Source of the DNA: Methylococcales bacterium
GTDB lineage: Bacteria > Pseudomonadota > Gammaproteobacteria > Methylococcales > Methylomonadaceae
Direction of reading: 5' to 3'
Length of the DNA stretch: 19,423 nt
NCBI GenBank assembly: GCA_023134955.1
Contig: JAGLUC010000177.1
Coordinates: 1-19,423 of the forward strand
Shown here piece by piece: positions 8,898 to 15,996 of this stretch (its first letter is position 1; every line of letters starts with the position of its first letter). The position numbers were made by a program, and so were the translations under genes. The notes under the pieces were generated by a model, which did not search any database, was not told where the DNA came from, and saw only the letters and a list, made by a program, of their open reading frames with translations.

Positions 8898-8912
8898 GCG
8901 ACAATATGTCAC
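8898..8912. promoter_or_regulatory. Candidate RegA-binding box (autoregulation site)
   Basis: The sequence GCGACAATATGTCAC is an imperfect dyad (GCGAC-N5-GTCAC). It matches the RegR/RegA consensus that I recall as GNGRCRTTNNGNCGC at 13 of 15 positions. It lies 59 bases upstream of the regB start codon. Relative to the two promoter-like elements nearby, it falls downstream of the predicted regB start site and just upstream of the -35 of a divergent plus-strand promoter. Its location beside regBA makes self-regulation a reasonable inference. Not proven by sequence. Confidence 0.5.
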
Positions 8913-8920
8913 ATTCTCAC

Positions 8921-8947
8921 TTGGCAAAACTGCTGCTATTATACAAT
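8921..8947 (+). promoter_or_regulatory. Candidate sigma-70 promoter for a small RNA
   Basis: TTGGCA (8921-8926) and TACAAT (8942-8947) each match the consensus hexamers at 5 of 6 positions, with a short 15-base spacer. Transcription would begin near 8954. The RegA-like dyad lies just upstream of the -35, centred about 49 bases before the predicted start, a position suited to an activator. There is no protein-coding gene before the terminator at 9015-9042. Confidence 0.4.
8938..8943 (-). promoter_or_regulatory. Candidate -10 element for the regBA operon
   Basis: On the minus strand this reads TATAAT, a perfect -10 hexamer, about 100 bases before the regB start codon. No good -35 hexamer sits 16-18 bases upstream, so activation or a weak promoter would be expected. 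It overlaps the -10 of the opposing plus-strand promoter, so the two could compete. Confidence 0.4.
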
Positions 8948-8953
8948 TAACTT

Positions 8954-9042
8954 TTAAAGCTCTTGTAGCTAAACATTGAATGTTGCGTCATGTTATTCCT
9001 AAAAACACCCTCCTAAAGCAGTTAATTAACTGCTTTTTTTTT
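8954..9042 (+). ncRNA. Candidate small RNA with anti-Shine-Dalgarno stretch
   Basis: An orphan terminator on the plus strand, about 90 bases after a promoter-like element and with no open reading frame between, suggests a small RNA. Predicted parts in order are a small hairpin AGCT-CTTGT-AGCT (8958-8970), a second hairpin AACAT-TGA-ATGTT (8972-8984), then a single-stranded region containing TCCTAAA twice (8997-9003 and 9011-9017) and the pyrimidine run CCCTCCT (9008-9014), and finally the terminator. CCCTCCT is complementary to a Shine-Dalgarno sequence, the kind of site by which several known regulatory RNAs block translation. I do not recognise a named family. The 5' end is a guess; the terminator is secure. 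Confidence 0.35.
9015..9042 (+). terminator. Strong intrinsic terminator, plus strand
   Basis: A perfect 22-base palindrome (9015-9036; arms AAAGCAGTT and AACTGCTTT around AATT) runs into nine consecutive T residues (9034-9042). This is a classic rho-independent terminator, oriented for plus-strand transcription. It cannot serve regB, which runs the other way, and lies upstream of the kinase gene, so it needs a transcript starting in 8840-9000. Confidence 0.85.
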
Positions 9043-9105
9043 GCCTGTAATATTTGTAATACTAAATAAAACATAAAAAATATTGTTGTTTAATGGGGTT
9101 TTGAG

Positions 9106-9130
9106 TTAGATTAAAAACCTTTAGATTAAA
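9106..9130 (+). repeat. Short direct repeat upstream of the first PP2C/kinase gene
   Basis: TTAGATTAAA occurs at 9106-9115 and again at 9121-9130, five bases apart (AACCT between). It lies within the 163-base stretch between the terminator and the kinase start. It could be a tandem operator or chance in an AT-rich region. The rest of 9043-9205 holds a 6-bp hairpin (ATGGCT at 9147-9152, AGCCAT at 9160-9165) and no gene. Confidence 0.4.
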
Positions 9131-9205
9131 GCATTTTTATTGATCTATGGCTGAGAAGAAGCCATCTAAATTGAATGTGGACTCGTCATATTTTATAAAA
9201 AACAG

Positions 9206-10933
9206 ATGAATAATTATAGCTTAAAAGTGAATATCGGCGCCTACAGTGACAAAGGTATTAAAGCCGACAATGAAGATTGTTATGGTTCAAATAATGCAAA
9301 CCAGTCTCAACTTATTCATAAAGGTATTGCTGTTGCCATTGCGGATGGAATGAGTGGCAGTGACGCAGGCCAGCAGGCAAGTCATTGCTGTGTGAGCGGT
9401 TTTTTGAGTGATTATTATAGTACCCCTGATTCATGGACGGTGAAAAATGCAGGGCAGAAAATTCTTTCTGCGACTAATTCCTGGTTGTTTACTCAAGGGC
9501 AGCAGCGTTATGGGTCAACCAAAGGGATGGTCAGCACTCTAAGTGTTTTGGTTTTTAAATCAACTACCGCACATATCTTTCATATTGGTGATTCTCGTAT
9601 TTACCGATTAAGAAAAGGTAATTTAGAATTAATGACACGTGATCATCGTGTTCAAATATCAAATGAAAAAAGTTATTTAAATCGAGCGATGGGTATAGAA
9701 CCTCACCTGCAAGTCGATTACAAAGCCTTCCCTTTGGAACTAGGTGATTTATTTGTGATGAGCACAGATGGTGTGCATGATTTTATCTCAGAAAAAATGC
9801 TGAAGCAGATCATTCAAGAGGAAGGTAATTTAAATGATCGTGCAAAAACATTAGTACAACAAGCCCAGGATAATAATAGCGATGACAATTTAACCTGTCA
9901 GTTGGTGAGTATTGAGCAATTACCCTTAGCAAAAGAGGATGAAATTGTTCGCCGTCATGCTAATTTACCGTTTCCTCCTTTATTAGAAAAAGGCATGATA
10001 ATGGATGGGTATCGTATTGATGCAGAATTACAAGCCAGCAAGCGCACCCAGATTTATCATGCTTTTGATACCAAAACGCAGACCCAGGTGATTTTAAAAA
10101 CCCCGTCAATATTGTATGAAGATGATACCCAGTATATTGAACATTTTTTATATGAAGAGTGGGTAGGTAAACGGATTCAACATAATAATGTGCTCAAGGT
10201 ATTGGGTACAGACAGAAAAAAAACGGCTATTTATTATGTGACTGAATATTTGGAAGGACAGACCTTAAGAGAGTGGATGGATAGTCATCCTAAACCCTAT
10301 ATTCGAGAAGTTAAAAAAATTATAGAACAAATAGCCAAAGGTATACGAGCATTCCATCGTATGGAAATGTTGCATCAGGATTTAAAGCCTGAAAATATCA
10401 TGTTTGATAAACAGGGCGTAGTAAAGATTATTGACTTTGGTTCAGTTAAAATTGCCGGCATTGCTGAAATTACACCCATGGAACAGGATGATAATGTGTT
10501 AGGGACATTGAATTATACTGCACCTGAATATCATCTGGGACAAAGGGGCACGGTTAAGTCGGATATTTATTCATTAGGGGTGATTACATATGAAATGATT
10601 AATAAAGCCTTGCCTTTTGGTGGAGATATGCCCGAAAAACCAAATAAAATTAACCTGGCTAAACTACAATATGTCCCTAGTTTTCATAAAAACACCATGG
10701 TTCCCTACTGGATAGACGGCGCATTAAAAAAAGCGACTTTTATTTCACCACAGGCAAGATATGACACTCTGTCAGAATTTATTTATGACCTGTCTAACCC
10801 TAATAAAAACTTTCTTAAATCTGCTGATAGCTTACCATTAATTGAAAGAAACCCTCTTATGTTTTGGAAAGCACTATCTGCATTATTATTGTTAAGTAAC
10901 TTAGTGTTGTTGTATGTTTTAAATGCTAAATAA
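9206..10933 (+). CDS. PP2C phosphatase / Ser-Thr protein kinase fusion (first copy), membrane-anchored
   Basis: A 575-residue bifunctional regulator. Residues about 5-237 are a PP2C-type phosphatase with metal-ligand motifs NED (Asp24), ADGMSG (Asp47), GDSRIYRLR, STDG (Asp188) and SDDN (Asp227). Residues about 268-530 are a Hanks-type kinase: Lys298 in VILK, a Glu in the FLYEEW helix, catalytic loop HQDLKPEN (390-397, Asp392), DFG (410-412), APE (439-441) and SDIYSLG. The glycine-rich loop is degenerate (ASKRTQIYHA) and HRD is HQD. A hydrophobic helix at about 552-573 anchors the C-terminus, leaving both domains cytosolic. In Pseudomonas aeruginosa a similar gene (PA1782) adjoins nirB, so a role in nitrite/nitrate assimilation is likely, but no substrate is known. 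The ribosome-binding site is weak. A paralogue lies at 15997-17718. Confidence 0.9.
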   Translation: MNNYSLKVNIGAYSDKGIKADNEDCYGSNNANQSQLIHKGIAVAIADGMSGSDAGQQASHCCVSGFLSDYYSTPDSWTVKNAGQKILSATNSWLFTQGQQRYGSTKGMVSTLSVLVFKSTTAHIFHIGDSRIYRLRKGNLELMTRDHRVQISNEKSYLNRAMGIEPHLQVDYKAFPLELGDLFVMSTDGVHDFISEKMLKQIIQEEGNLNDRAKTLVQQAQDNNSDDNLTCQLVSIEQLPLAKEDEIVRRHANLPFPPLLEKGMIMDGYRIDAELQASKRTQIYHAFDTKTQTQVILKTPSILYEDDTQYIEHFLYEEWVGKRIQHNNVLKVLGTDRKKTAIYYVTEYLEGQTLREWMDSHPKPYIREVKKIIEQIAKGIRAFHRMEMLHQDLKPENIMFDKQGVVKIIDFGSVKIAGIAEITPMEQDDNVLGTLNYTAPEYHLGQRGTVKSDIYSLGVITYEMINKALPFGGDMPEKPNKINLAKLQYVPSFHKNTMVPYWIDGALKKATFISPQARYDTLSEFIYDLSNPNKNFLKSADSLPLIERNPLMFWKALSALLLLSNLVLLYVLNAK

Positions 10934-11046
10934 AACCGTTGTAAGAAAAAGATTTTTTTTCCAATGCTATAGAACATAAATCCCTCATATAAAATCATGC
11001 CGAGGTCAGACGTTCCTACCAAACAAGCATCTGATTATTTAATATT

Positions 11047-11084
11047 GGTGCAATAGTATTTTAAATCTGCCCCAAAGTAGAGCA
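11047..11084. promoter_or_regulatory. Candidate NtrC-binding enhancer sites
   Basis: Two elements resemble the NtrC site TGCACC-N5-GGTGCA. At 11068-11084, TGCCCC-AAAGT-AGAGCA matches at 9 of 12 conserved positions. At 11047-11052 there is a perfect half-site GGTGCA (TTGGTGCA in full), with little left arm. If both are full 17-base sites, their centres lie about 100 and 132 bases upstream of the predicted sigma-54 start, 32 bases apart, the same geometry as the two strong sites of E. coli glnA. The individual matches are imperfect; position is the main support. The rest of the 10934-11148 gap shows no gene. Confidence 0.4.
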
Positions 11085-11148
11085 AGCTTTTGTTCTCTGA
11101 ACTCAATCCTTAAACCTGGAAAACTTTAACACATCACTATCCAGCTTG

Positions 11149-11165
11149 TTGGCATGGTATCTGCT
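11149..11165 (+). promoter_or_regulatory. Sigma-54 (-24/-12) promoter of the nirBD operon
   Basis: TTGGCATGGTATCTGCT matches the sigma-54 consensus YTGGCACG-N4-TTGCW with only two mismatches and has the obligatory GG-N10-GC spacing (GG at 11151-11152, GC at 11163-11164). Transcription would begin near 11176, leaving a leader of about 35 bases before the nirB ATG at 11211. It overlaps an in-frame ATG at 11154, which therefore cannot be the start used from this promoter. RpoN control fits a nitrogen-assimilation operon. Confidence 0.75.
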
Positions 11166-11210
11166 ATGATTGATGATATCAAAAAAAATTTTAGTTCACC
11201 GAGGTTGGGG

Positions 11211-13751
11211 ATGAGTAAAAAACAAACATTAGTTGTTATTGGCAATGGCATGGTGGGTCAGAATTTTCTGTCTACTCTTATGACTAGTGGTATTAAAGAT
11301 CAGTATGAAGTAGTTACTTTTTGCGAAGAACAGCGAGTTGCTTATGACAGGGTGCATTTAACCGAATATTTCTCAGGTAAAACGGCTGAAGATTTATCAT
11401 TAGTTGAGGACGGCTTTTTTGCCGATAATGGCATTACTATTCATGTCGGTGATAAAGCTGAATCAATAGATCTGGAAAATAAGTTGGTGACTTCTGCAAA
11501 AGGCGTGACGATTAGCTATGACAAACTGGTTTTAGCAACTGGCTCTTATCCCTTTGTACCTCCCATTCCTGGGCATGATCGCGAAAACTGTATGGTTTAT
11601 CGGACTATTGAAGATTTAGAGGCGATTACTAAGGCTGCTAAAACATCTAAAGTCGGTGTGGTAGTTGGTGGTGGTTTATTAGGGCTGGAAGCAGCTAAAG
11701 CCTTAAAAGATTTAGATTTAAAAACTCATGTTATTCAATTTTCATCCAACTTAATGTCTGCTCAACTGGATGATGGTGGGGCAAAAATGTTGGCGGATAA
11801 GATTGAAGCATTGGGTATGTCCGTTTTAGCAGGTAAAAACACCTTAAAGATTGTTGATGGTGAACAGTGCAAAAATAAAATGATTTTTGCTGACGGAGAA
11901 GAGCTGGAAACTGATTTAATTATTTTTTCCACAGGTATTCGTCCACGTGATGAAATCGCTAGAGCTTGTGGTTTAGCGCTTGGTACAAGAGGTGGAATTA
12001 AGATTGATAATCAATGCAAAACATCTGATCCTGATGTTTATGCGATTGGTGAATGTGTGGTCTGGAATAACCAGATATTTGGATTAGTCGCACCCGGCTA
12101 CAATATGGCAAGAACGGTGGTTGCCAATTTAGCTGGCGAATATGCCAGTTTTGAAGGTGCTGATATGAGCACCAAATTAAAACTACATGGTGTTGATGTT
12201 GCCAGTATTGGTGATGCACATGCCAATACTCCAGGATCAATGGTATATACCTATCAAAATGGAGCAGATGGTATATATAAACGTATTGTAGTCAGTGAAA
12301 ATGGCAAAAAGTTACTAGGTTCTGTGCTGGTGGGTGATGCTTCTGGTTATAGCACTTTATTGCAATATTGCTTAAATGGGATTGATTTACCTGAAAACCC
12401 TGACGCATTAATTTTACCTCATCGTTCAGATGAATCTGTTGGTTTAGGGCCAGATGCCTTACCTGATTCAGCACAAATTTGTTCCTGTTATGATGTTAAT
12501 AAGGGTCAAATCTGTTCTGCGATTGAAAATGGCTGTACATCAATAGCTGCGTTAAAAACAGAAACCCAGGCTGCAACAGGTTGTGGTGGTTGTTCTGCTC
12601 TATTAAAGTCAGTTTTAGACAGTGAGCTGGAAAAATCGGGTGTTGCAGTCAATACTGATATTTGTGAACATTTTGCTCATACACGTCGTGATTTGTATAA
12701 TATCGTGATGGTTGAAGACATCAAAACTTTTGATGAATTATTAGACAAACATGGTAATGGCGGACGTGGTTGTGAAGTCTGTAGACAGGCGGTAGGTTCA
12801 ATTTTAGCCTCTTACTGGAATGAATATATTCTGCAAAAAGCGCATTTGAGTGTGCAGGATACCAACGATACCTTTTTAGCCAATATGCAAAAGGATGGTA
12901 CATATTCAGTTGTCCCCAGAATGACGGGTGGTGAAGTAACACCTGAGATGCTGATTGCATTAGGTGAAATTGCTAAAAAATATAAGCTATATACCAAAGT
13001 GACTGGCGGACAACGGATTGATTTGTTTGGAGCCAGAGTAGATCAGTTGCCTTTAATATGGAAAGAGTTAATTGATGCCGGGTATGAATCGGGGCATGCT
13101 TACGGAAAATCGTTAAGAACGGTTAAATCCTGTGTTGGCAGTACCTGGTGTCGTTTTGGGGTGGCAGACAGTGTGGGCTTGGCGGTTGAACTGGAAAATC
13201 GATATAAAGGCTTAAGAGCGCCGCATAAAATTAAATTTGCTGTTTCTGGTTGTACACGGGAATGTGCAGAAGCCCAGGGTAAAGATATTGGCATAATTGC
13301 AACAGAAGGCGGCTGGAATTTATATGTCTGTGGAAATGGTGGGATGAAGCCACGCCATGCTGATTTATTTGCCACTAATCTGGATAAAGCAACCTTAATA
13401 AAATATATAGATAGAGTATTGATTTTTTATGTCAGATCAGCGGATAAATTGCAAAGAACTTCTGTATGGATGGAAAATATGGAAGGTGGTCTGGATTATC
13501 TAAAATCAGTCGTTATAGATGACCAGTTAGGCTTGGCTGATAAGTTAGAAGCACAAATGCAGCGAGTGATTGACAGCTATCAATGTGAATGGAAAACCAC
13601 CATTGAAGATGAGTCTAAACTTAAACGTTTTCGTCATTTTGTTAATAGTGATCAAACTGATGACCAGGTGGTATTTGTGGAAGAACGAGGACAAATTCGC
13701 CCCGCCAATGAACAAGAGCGCAAGCACTTTAAAATAGCGGAGGAAGCGTAA
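11211..13751 (+). CDS. nirB: NAD(P)H nitrite reductase, large subunit (assimilatory, siroheme)
   Basis: Cytoplasmic enzyme that reduces nitrite to ammonium with NAD(P)H, carrying FAD, Fe-S clusters and siroheme. From the ATG at 11211 it has 846 residues, matching E. coli NirB. Order: FAD-binding GNGMVG (11-16); NAD(P)H-binding GGGLLGLEAA near 152; ATGSYP and STGIRPRD blocks; BFD-like [2Fe-2S] region with CSC and CGGC from about 424; a second one ending GCEVC; then the siroheme/[4Fe-4S] domain with ligands Cys641, Cys647 (CVGSTWC) and Cys681, Cys685 (CTRECAEAQGKD). An upstream in-frame ATG at 11154 would add 19 residues, but it lies inside the sigma-54 promoter and the family begins at MSKKQ-like sequence; GAGG at 11201-11204 gives the ribosome-binding site. 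The stop overlaps nirD by one base. Confidence 0.96.
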   Translation: MSKKQTLVVIGNGMVGQNFLSTLMTSGIKDQYEVVTFCEEQRVAYDRVHLTEYFSGKTAEDLSLVEDGFFADNGITIHVGDKAESIDLENKLVTSAKGVTISYDKLVLATGSYPFVPPIPGHDRENCMVYRTIEDLEAITKAAKTSKVGVVVGGGLLGLEAAKALKDLDLKTHVIQFSSNLMSAQLDDGGAKMLADKIEALGMSVLAGKNTLKIVDGEQCKNKMIFADGEELETDLIIFSTGIRPRDEIARACGLALGTRGGIKIDNQCKTSDPDVYAIGECVVWNNQIFGLVAPGYNMARTVVANLAGEYASFEGADMSTKLKLHGVDVASIGDAHANTPGSMVYTYQNGADGIYKRIVVSENGKKLLGSVLVGDASGYSTLLQYCLNGIDLPENPDALILPHRSDESVGLGPDALPDSAQICSCYDVNKGQICSAIENGCTSIAALKTETQAATGCGGCSALLKSVLDSELEKSGVAVNTDICEHFAHTRRDLYNIVMVEDIKTFDELLDKHGNGGRGCEVCRQAVGSILASYWNEYILQKAHLSVQDTNDTFLANMQKDGTYSVVPRMTGGEVTPEMLIALGEIAKKYKLYTKVTGGQRIDLFGARVDQLPLIWKELIDAGYESGHAYGKSLRTVKSCVGSTWCRFGVADSVGLAVELENRYKGLRAPHKIKFAVSGCTRECAEAQGKDIGIIATEGGWNLYVCGNGGMKPRHADLFATNLDKATLIKYIDRVLIFYVRSADKLQRTSVWMENMEGGLDYLKSVVIDDQLGLADKLEAQMQRVIDSYQCEWKTTIEDESKLKRFRHFVNSDQTDDQVVFVEERGQIRPANEQERKHFKIAEEA

Positions 13752-14098
13752 TGTCAGATGAAAAACAATGGATTGATGTGTGTAGTATAGATGATTTACA
13801 ACCCGACTCAGGTATCTGCGCGCTAGTTAACAACAAACAAATAGCCATTTTTTACATGCCCAAAGAAAATGCGCTGTACGCGATTAATAATTATGACCCT
13901 TTTGGTGAAGCTAATGTGTTATCCCGTGGACTGATTGGTGATCTTAACGGTATCCCCATGGTGGCATCACCTTTATATAAACAGCATTTTAATCTGCAAA
14001 CAGGTGAATGTTTGGATGATAGTAGCGTCAGCGTTGAAGCCTATAGTATACGGATAGAAAATGATCGTGTACAAGTCAGTCTTGAGGAAAACAAATGA
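13751..14098 (+). CDS. nirD: Nitrite reductase small subunit
   Basis: Small partner of NirB, with a Rieske-like fold. The 115-residue protein follows E. coli NirD almost block for block: WIDVCSIDDLQPDSGICALV, QIAIF, then an NYDPFGEANVLSRGLIGD segment and VASPLYKQHFNLQTGECL. The Cys-X-His pairs that hold a [2Fe-2S] cluster in true Rieske proteins are absent, as expected for NirD. Its ATG shares one base with the nirB stop (TAATG), and its TGA overlaps the next start as ATGA, so nirB, nirD and the PhzF-like gene are translationally coupled. Expression is expected from the sigma-54 promoter before nirB. Confidence 0.95.
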   Translation: MSDEKQWIDVCSIDDLQPDSGICALVNNKQIAIFYMPKENALYAINNYDPFGEANVLSRGLIGDLNGIPMVASPLYKQHFNLQTGECLDDSSVSVEAYSIRIENDRVQVSLEENK

Positions 14099-15018
14099 AT
14101 TATAAGTATTATATTGCCGATGTCTTTACCAATCAGGTTTTTAATGGCGCACAAGTAGCTGTTTTCCCCAATGCAGATGGTTTAAATAATCAACAAATGG
14201 CAAATATTGCCAGAGAACTCAATTTATCAGAAACGGTATTTTTATTTAAACAAGATCAAACAGAAAAGTCTCGAAGGATGCGAACTTTTTCCCCTTATGG
14301 TGAAAAAGGCTTTGCGGGACACCCGGTGATTGCCGCCGCATTTGTTTCTGCATCCTGTGGTGAAATTGTATTAAGCGAACAAAATACCTCGCTGATATTT
14401 AAGCAAAATGCAGGGCCAGTAGAAATTAATGTCACAAACAAAGATGGTAAGCCCAGTTTTATTCAGTTTACACGCCAAGTCGCACCAATTGTCGATTACT
14501 ACACACCCACAGAAAGTGAATTGGCTGGGTTTTTAAGCATAGATGAGAAGTATATTGATAATAAAAAATACAGCGCTCGTCTGGTATCCTGTGATTTTCC
14601 ATATCTTATAGTGCCTGTTTATTATTACCAAACATTAAGAAATGCAAAATTTAATATGGCTGCCTGGAGCCAATCGGATGCGCCACAAACGGCCGCACAA
14701 GAAATATTATTAATTTCACCTAAAACCCCCTTTAAGGATTCTGATTTTTCACTCCGCCTTTTAGGGCCAAATATTGGATTAAATGATGACCCCCCCATTG
14801 GAACTGCAATGGCGGCATTCGCCTCTTATTTATGTTCTTTTGAACACATGCAAAAAGGGACTTATACCTTTGCCGTGGATAGAGGCGATGAAAAGGTACG
14901 CCGCAGTGTGATTAATTTAGAAATGGATCATAAAAAAGAAGATAAATTAACCCTCCGTGTCGGCGGCGAGGCAGTGATGGTATCTGAGGGAGAAATGATT
15001 ATTCCTCAGTCAGAATAG
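14095..15018 (+). CDS. PhzF-family isomerase/epimerase-like protein
   Basis: A 307-residue member of the PhzF superfamily, which has two diaminopimelate-epimerase-like halves. Visible hallmarks are DVFTNQVFNGAQVAVFPNAD near the N-terminus, ARELNLSETVF (39-49) with the likely catalytic acid Glu46 (equivalent to Glu45 of PhzF), GEKGFAGHPVIAAA (about 69-82), and the second-half loop LNDDPPIGTAMA, where the family usually has EDPATGSA. Most members have unknown substrates; no phenazine genes are nearby, so the phenazine label should not be applied. The start overlaps the nirD stop by four bases, placing it firmly inside the nitrite operon. Its contribution to nitrite assimilation is unknown. Confidence 0.87.
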   Translation: MNYKYYIADVFTNQVFNGAQVAVFPNADGLNNQQMANIARELNLSETVFLFKQDQTEKSRRMRTFSPYGEKGFAGHPVIAAAFVSASCGEIVLSEQNTSLIFKQNAGPVEINVTNKDGKPSFIQFTRQVAPIVDYYTPTESELAGFLSIDEKYIDNKKYSARLVSCDFPYLIVPVYYYQTLRNAKFNMAAWSQSDAPQTAAQEILLISPKTPFKDSDFSLRLLGPNIGLNDDPPIGTAMAAFASYLCSFEHMQKGTYTFAVDRGDEKVRRSVINLEMDHKKEDKLTLRVGGEAVMVSEGEMIIPQSE

Positions 15019-15082
15019 TAATCATCCCATTTTGCTGAAACAACTAATTCCAAAATTTTATTAAATTTAGAGAGAAAGTATT

Positions 15083-15892
15083 ATGTCTTATTTAGTCCCA
15101 TCAGAATTTGTTACCAAAATGGTAGATGCTGGAGAATCAAAAATTTTTATGTCTACCAGAGATACCTTGATTAGAGCGTTTATGGCAGGCGCAATTCTCG
15201 CATTGGCAGCTGTATTTGCAATTGCTATGGCTGTTCAGACTGGCTCGCCACTCATAGGTGCTATTTTGTTTCCCGTTGGTTTTTGCATGTTGTATCTAAT
15301 GGGTTTTGATCTGCTGACAGGGGTATTCGTATTATCGCCACTTGCCTTAATAGATAAAAGACCAGGGGTAACGGCTAGTGGTGTTTTAAGGAATTGGGGA
15401 TTGGTATTTGCTGGTAATTTAGGAGGTGCTTTGGTTGTTGCTTTTATGATGGCATTTATTTTCACTTACGGTTTCTCTGTTGACCCCGGCGCACTGGGAC
15501 AAAAGATTGCCAAAATTGGTGAGGCGCGTACTCTGGGTTATGCCCAATATGGTGCGGCAGGCTGGTTTACCATTTTTATACGCGGAATGTTGTGTAACTG
15601 GATGGTATCAATGGGTGTGGTCGGGGCGATGATCTCCACTTCAGTTAGTGGTAAAGTTATTGCCATGTGGATGCCTATTATGCTGTTCTTTGCGATGGGT
15701 TTTGAGCATTCTGTGGTCAATATGTTCTTATTTCCATCTGCAATGATTATGGGGGGTGAATTTTCAATTATGGATTATCTGGTTTGGAACGAAATTCCGA
15801 CGGTTCTAGGTAATTTAGTGGGTGGGCTGGCTTTTACTGGTTTAACATTGTACACAACCCACGTAAGAACAGCACCAAAACGCTCTTTGTAA
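15083..15892 (+). CDS. Formate/nitrite transporter (FNT) family channel, likely nitrite uptake
   Basis: Inner-membrane pentameric channel of the FocA/NirC family. The 269-residue protein has six hydrophobic segments and the FNT landmarks: FMAGAILALAAVF in the first helix, GFDLLTG at the first re-entrant loop, RGMLCNWMV (the conserved CNW block) and GFEHSVVNMF containing the pore histidine. Position directly after nirBD argues for nitrite as substrate rather than formate. The ribosome-binding site is GAGAG about 8 bases before the ATG. A 64-base gap separates it from the phzF-like gene with no obvious new promoter, so it is probably the last gene of the operon, ended by the hairpin at 15898-15944. 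Confidence 0.92.
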   Translation: MSYLVPSEFVTKMVDAGESKIFMSTRDTLIRAFMAGAILALAAVFAIAMAVQTGSPLIGAILFPVGFCMLYLMGFDLLTGVFVLSPLALIDKRPGVTASGVLRNWGLVFAGNLGGALVVAFMMAFIFTYGFSVDPGALGQKIAKIGEARTLGYAQYGAAGWFTIFIRGMLCNWMVSMGVVGAMISTSVSGKVIAMWMPIMLFFAMGFEHSVVNMFLFPSAMIMGGEFSIMDYLVWNEIPTVLGNLVGGLAFTGLTLYTTHVRTAPKRSL

Positions 15893-15897
15893 AATTC

Positions 15898-15944
15898 AAA
15901 CCCTACTGAATGCCTGTACTCATGTAGGCGCTCAGTAGGGTTTT
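15898..15944 (+). terminator. Intrinsic terminator after the nitrite channel gene
   Basis: AAACCCTACTGA (15898-15909) pairs perfectly with TCAGTAGGGTTT (15932-15943), a 12-bp stem. A nested stem GCCT/AGGC lies inside (15912-15915 with 15926-15929). TTTT follows the GGG. It lies five bases after the FNT stop and should end the nirB-to-FNT transcript. The flanking A and T runs are short, so it may be less efficient than the terminator at 9015-9042. Confidence 0.8.
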
Positions 15945-15967
15945 AAAGGATTTTTTATCAATCTCTT

Positions 15968-15977
15968 AGCCTAGGCT
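15968..15977. promoter_or_regulatory. Palindrome upstream of second PP2C/kinase gene
   Basis: AGCCTAGGCT is a perfect 10-base palindrome 19 bases before the ATG of the second fusion gene, flanked by CTCTTA and TTTAGAG which partly extend the symmetry. It may be an operator or a leader hairpin. No promoter consensus is clear in the 52 bases between the terminator and this gene. Confidence 0.3.
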
Positions 15978-15996
15978 TGTTTAGAGTGTAAAGCAT

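Noticed and set aside
10783..11022. Minus-strand open frame over the end of the first kinase and the nirB upstream region
   Set aside because: Most of it is antisense to the kinase C-terminus, low-complexity in composition and without a recognisable domain or ribosome-binding site.
11170..11182. FNR/Anr-like palindrome TTGAT-GAT-ATCAA in the nirB leader
   Set aside because: The half-sites are right, but the spacer is three bases rather than four, and the site lies at or after the predicted transcription start. Probably chance in an AT-rich leader.
11154..11210. Upstream ATG giving a 19-residue longer NirB
   Set aside because: It lies within the sigma-54 promoter, has no ribosome-binding site, and the extra residues are outside the family alignment.
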